A stretch of DNA of 7,100 bases from an uncultured Lysobacteraceae bacterium (lineage in GTDB: Bacteria > Pseudomonadota > Gammaproteobacteria > Xanthomonadales > Xanthomonadaceae), in contig CALCNV010000157.1 of assembly GCA_937897645.1 (NCBI GenBank), forward strand, positions 1-7,100, in the 5' to 3' direction. Below, piece by piece: positions 5,508 to 7,100 of this stretch. Below the pieces are notes generated by a model. That model saw nothing but the letters and a program-made list of their open reading frames with translations, was not told the DNA's origin and ran no database searches. Position 1 is the first letter of the stretch, and each line of letters opens with the position of its first letter. Position numbers and translations under genes: made by a program.

Positions 5508-5533
5508 ATTGAGAGGGTGACGACCCTCTCAAT
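5508..5533 (-). terminator. Perfect 11-bp stem-loop downstream of tkt
   Basis: ATTGAGAGGGT and ACCCTCTCAAT pair perfectly around a 4-nt loop (GACG on the plus strand, CGTC on the minus strand), starting 14 nt after the tkt stop. Its position and strength suggest the 3' end of the tkt transcript, and it would also face read-through from the plus-strand genes. The bases after the stem are TGGGTCGTCC on the minus strand, not a U-run, so it is not a classical intrinsic terminator. Confidence 0.55.
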
Positions 5534-5547
5534 TGCCCGCGCCACCC

Positions 5548-7100
5548 TCAACCCAGCGACTTCGCCGCTTCCACCACTTTCTCCGCGGTGATGCCGAAAT
5601 GCGGATACAGCACATCCGCTGGCGCAGAAGCACCGAACGTATCGATGCCAATCACCGCGCCGTCCAGGCCTACGTACTGGCGCCAGAAAGCGGTGACGCC
5701 GGCTTCGATGGCGACGCGCTTGCGCACTGCGTTGGGTAGTACGGACTCGCGGTACTCGGCGCTCTGGCGGTCGTACACATCCGTTGACGGCATCGACACC
5801 ACGCGCGTCTTCAGACCGGCTGCATCCAGCGTCGCCTTGGCCTGCGTGGCCAGGCCGACTTCGGAACCAGTGGCGATCAGGATCACGTCGGGATTACCGC
5901 CTTCCGCATCGGCCAAAACATAGCCGCCACGGGAAATGTTGGCGACCTGTTCGGCATCGCGCGGCTGGTGCGCCAGATTCTGGCGGCTGAAGATCAAGCA
6001 GCTCGGGCCATCCTTGCGCTCGATGGCGGCACGCCACGACACGGCGGATTCCACCGCGTCACACGGACGCCACACGTCGTTGTTGGGGATGTAGCGCAGC
6101 GAAGCGAGGTGTTCGACCGGTTGGTGGGTGGGGCCGTCTTCGCCCAAGCCGATGGAATCGTGCGTGTACACGTGGATCGCGTGCGCAGGATTCAGCGCGC
6201 TCATGCGCACCGCGTTGCGTGCGTAGTCGCTGAACACCAGGAAGGTGGCGTCGAATGGAATGAAGCCACCGTGCAGCGCAAGGCCATTGCTGATCGCGGT
6301 CATGGCAAATTCGCGCACGCCGTAATACACATAGTTGGCATCCGGGTCGTCGGTGGCGACGGACTTGCTGGCCTTCCACAGGGTGAGGTTGGAATGCGCG
6401 AGGTCGGCGGAGCCGCCGATCAGTTCCGGCAACAGCGGCGCGAAGGCTTCGATTGCCATCTGCGAGGCCTTGCGTGATGCGACCACCGGGCCTTCGGCCT
6501 GCAGCTTGGCGATGTACGCATTGGCGGAATCGCTGAAGCCTTCCGGCAAGTCACCGTGCGAGCGACGTACGAGTTCGGAGGCCTCATTGCCGTAGCGCTC
6601 GGCGTAAGCGTCAAACAATTTATTCCACTGGTCTTCTCGAACAAGTCCGGTGCTGTCGGCACGCCAGCCGGTGTAGATCTCTTCCGGAATCTCAAACGGG
6701 CCATACGGCCATTCCAGCTGCACGCGCGTGGCGGCCAGTTCGTCCTTGCCAAGCGGTGCGCCGTGGCTGGATTCCTTGCCTTGCTTGGTGGGCGCGCCGA
6801 AGCCGATCGTGGTGCGGCAGCAGATCAGGGTCGGCTTGTCGGACGCCTTCAGGGCGGTGTCGATGGCGGTCTTGATTTCCACCGGATCGTGGCCGTTGAC
6901 GTTGCGGATCACCTGCCAACCGTAGGCTTCGAAACGTGCCGGCGTGTCATCGGTAAACCATCCGTCGGTGTTGCCGTCGATGGAAATCTTGTTGTCGTCC
7001 CAGAACGTGACCAGCTTGCCCAAGCCCCAGGTGCCCGCCAGCGAGGCGGCTTCGTGCGAGATGCCTTCCATCAGGCAGCCGTCGCCCATGAACACCCAGG
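5548..7100 (-). CDS. tkt: Transketolase, C-terminal 516 residues (N-terminus outside the window)
   Basis: Transketolase is a thiamine-diphosphate enzyme that moves two-carbon ketol units between sugar phosphates in the cytoplasmic pentose phosphate pathway. The frame is open to the right edge, so this is a fragment; motif offsets against E. coli TktA suggest about 148 missing residues. In fragment numbering, the ThDP/metal motif runs from GDGCLMEGISHE (5-16) to DDNKISIDG (34-42). HGAPLG carries the substrate-site His (112). The pyrimidine domain has GGSADLAHSN and the catalytic Glu in VREFAM (263). Phosphate and substrate residues appear in THDSIGLGEDGPTHQP and SRQNL. The C-terminal domain begins near 400 (ILIATGSEV) and ends VVEAAKSLG. 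No frameshift or missing key residue is seen. It converges with the acetyl-CoA hydrolase gene. Its start, promoter and upstream neighbours cannot be seen. Confidence 0.96.
   Translation of the reverse strand, partial: WVFMGDGCLMEGISHEAASLAGTWGLGKLVTFWDDNKISIDGNTDGWFTDDTPARFEAYGWQVIRNVNGHDPVEIKTAIDTALKASDKPTLICCRTTIGFGAPTKQGKESSHGAPLGKDELAATRVQLEWPYGPFEIPEEIYTGWRADSTGLVREDQWNKLFDAYAERYGNEASELVRRSHGDLPEGFSDSANAYIAKLQAEGPVVASRKASQMAIEAFAPLLPELIGGSADLAHSNLTLWKASKSVATDDPDANYVYYGVREFAMTAISNGLALHGGFIPFDATFLVFSDYARNAVRMSALNPAHAIHVYTHDSIGLGEDGPTHQPVEHLASLRYIPNNDVWRPCDAVESAVSWRAAIERKDGPSCLIFSRQNLAHQPRDAEQVANISRGGYVLADAEGGNPDVILIATGSEVGLATQAKATLDAAGLKTRVVSMPSTDVYDRQSAEYRESVLPNAVRKRVAIEAGVTAFWRQYVGLDGAVIGIDTFGASAPADVLYPHFGITAEKVVEAAKSLG

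Noticed and set aside
5371..5533. Repeats between the convergent genes as a CRISPR array
   Set aside because: They are inverted rather than direct repeats, with no regular spacers and no cas genes.
5968..6477. Plus-strand open frame of 169 codons opposite tkt
   Set aside because: Its composition mirrors the transketolase codons, and tkt motifs are intact on the other strand.

Overview
This looks like an ordinary chromosomal segment from a GC-rich gammaproteobacterium, most likely Xanthomonadales (a Lysobacter, Luteimonas or Thermomonas-like genome). The assignment rests on uniform high GC and codon use, the protein families present, promoter motifs set right against start codons, and a dispersed-type inverted repeat beginning GTCATCCCAGCG. 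It is inferred from style, not from a database match. No phage, transposase, CRISPR, tRNA or rRNA is visible, and I found no convincing new multi-gene system.

Layout. The left edge holds the first 12 codons of a minus-strand gap (GAPDH) gene. A 179-bp divergent region separates it from ompW and contains a perfect FNR/Anr box. Five plus-strand genes follow: ompW (outer-membrane beta-barrel), a secreted S1/P1-type zinc nuclease, an ETHE1-like metallo-beta-lactamase-fold protein, a TauE/SafE-family membrane transporter, and a long acetyl-CoA hydrolase/transferase family protein. A 190-bp convergent intergenic region carries a 102-bp long inverted repeat (REP/MITE-like) and a separate perfect 11-bp stem-loop. 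The right side is the C-terminal three quarters of transketolase (tkt) on the minus strand.

How the genes may work together. The central pair (ETHE1-like MBL plus TauE/SafE) fits a sulfide-detoxification module: persulfide is oxidised to sulfite in the cytoplasm and sulfite is then exported. The nuclease stop codon overlaps the MBL Shine-Dalgarno, so these genes are probably one transcript (nuclease-MBL-TauE). ompW is likely controlled by oxygen through the FNR box. The acetyl-CoA hydrolase/transferase gene seems to have its own promoter. tkt and gap, both central carbon genes on the minus strand, flank the plus-strand block.

The most useful non-coding observations are the FNR box, two candidate leaderless starts (902 and 3414) with -10-like hexamers 6-7 nt upstream of the ATG, a 13-codon mini-ORF whose stop overlaps the TauE start, and the paired hairpins between the convergent genes.
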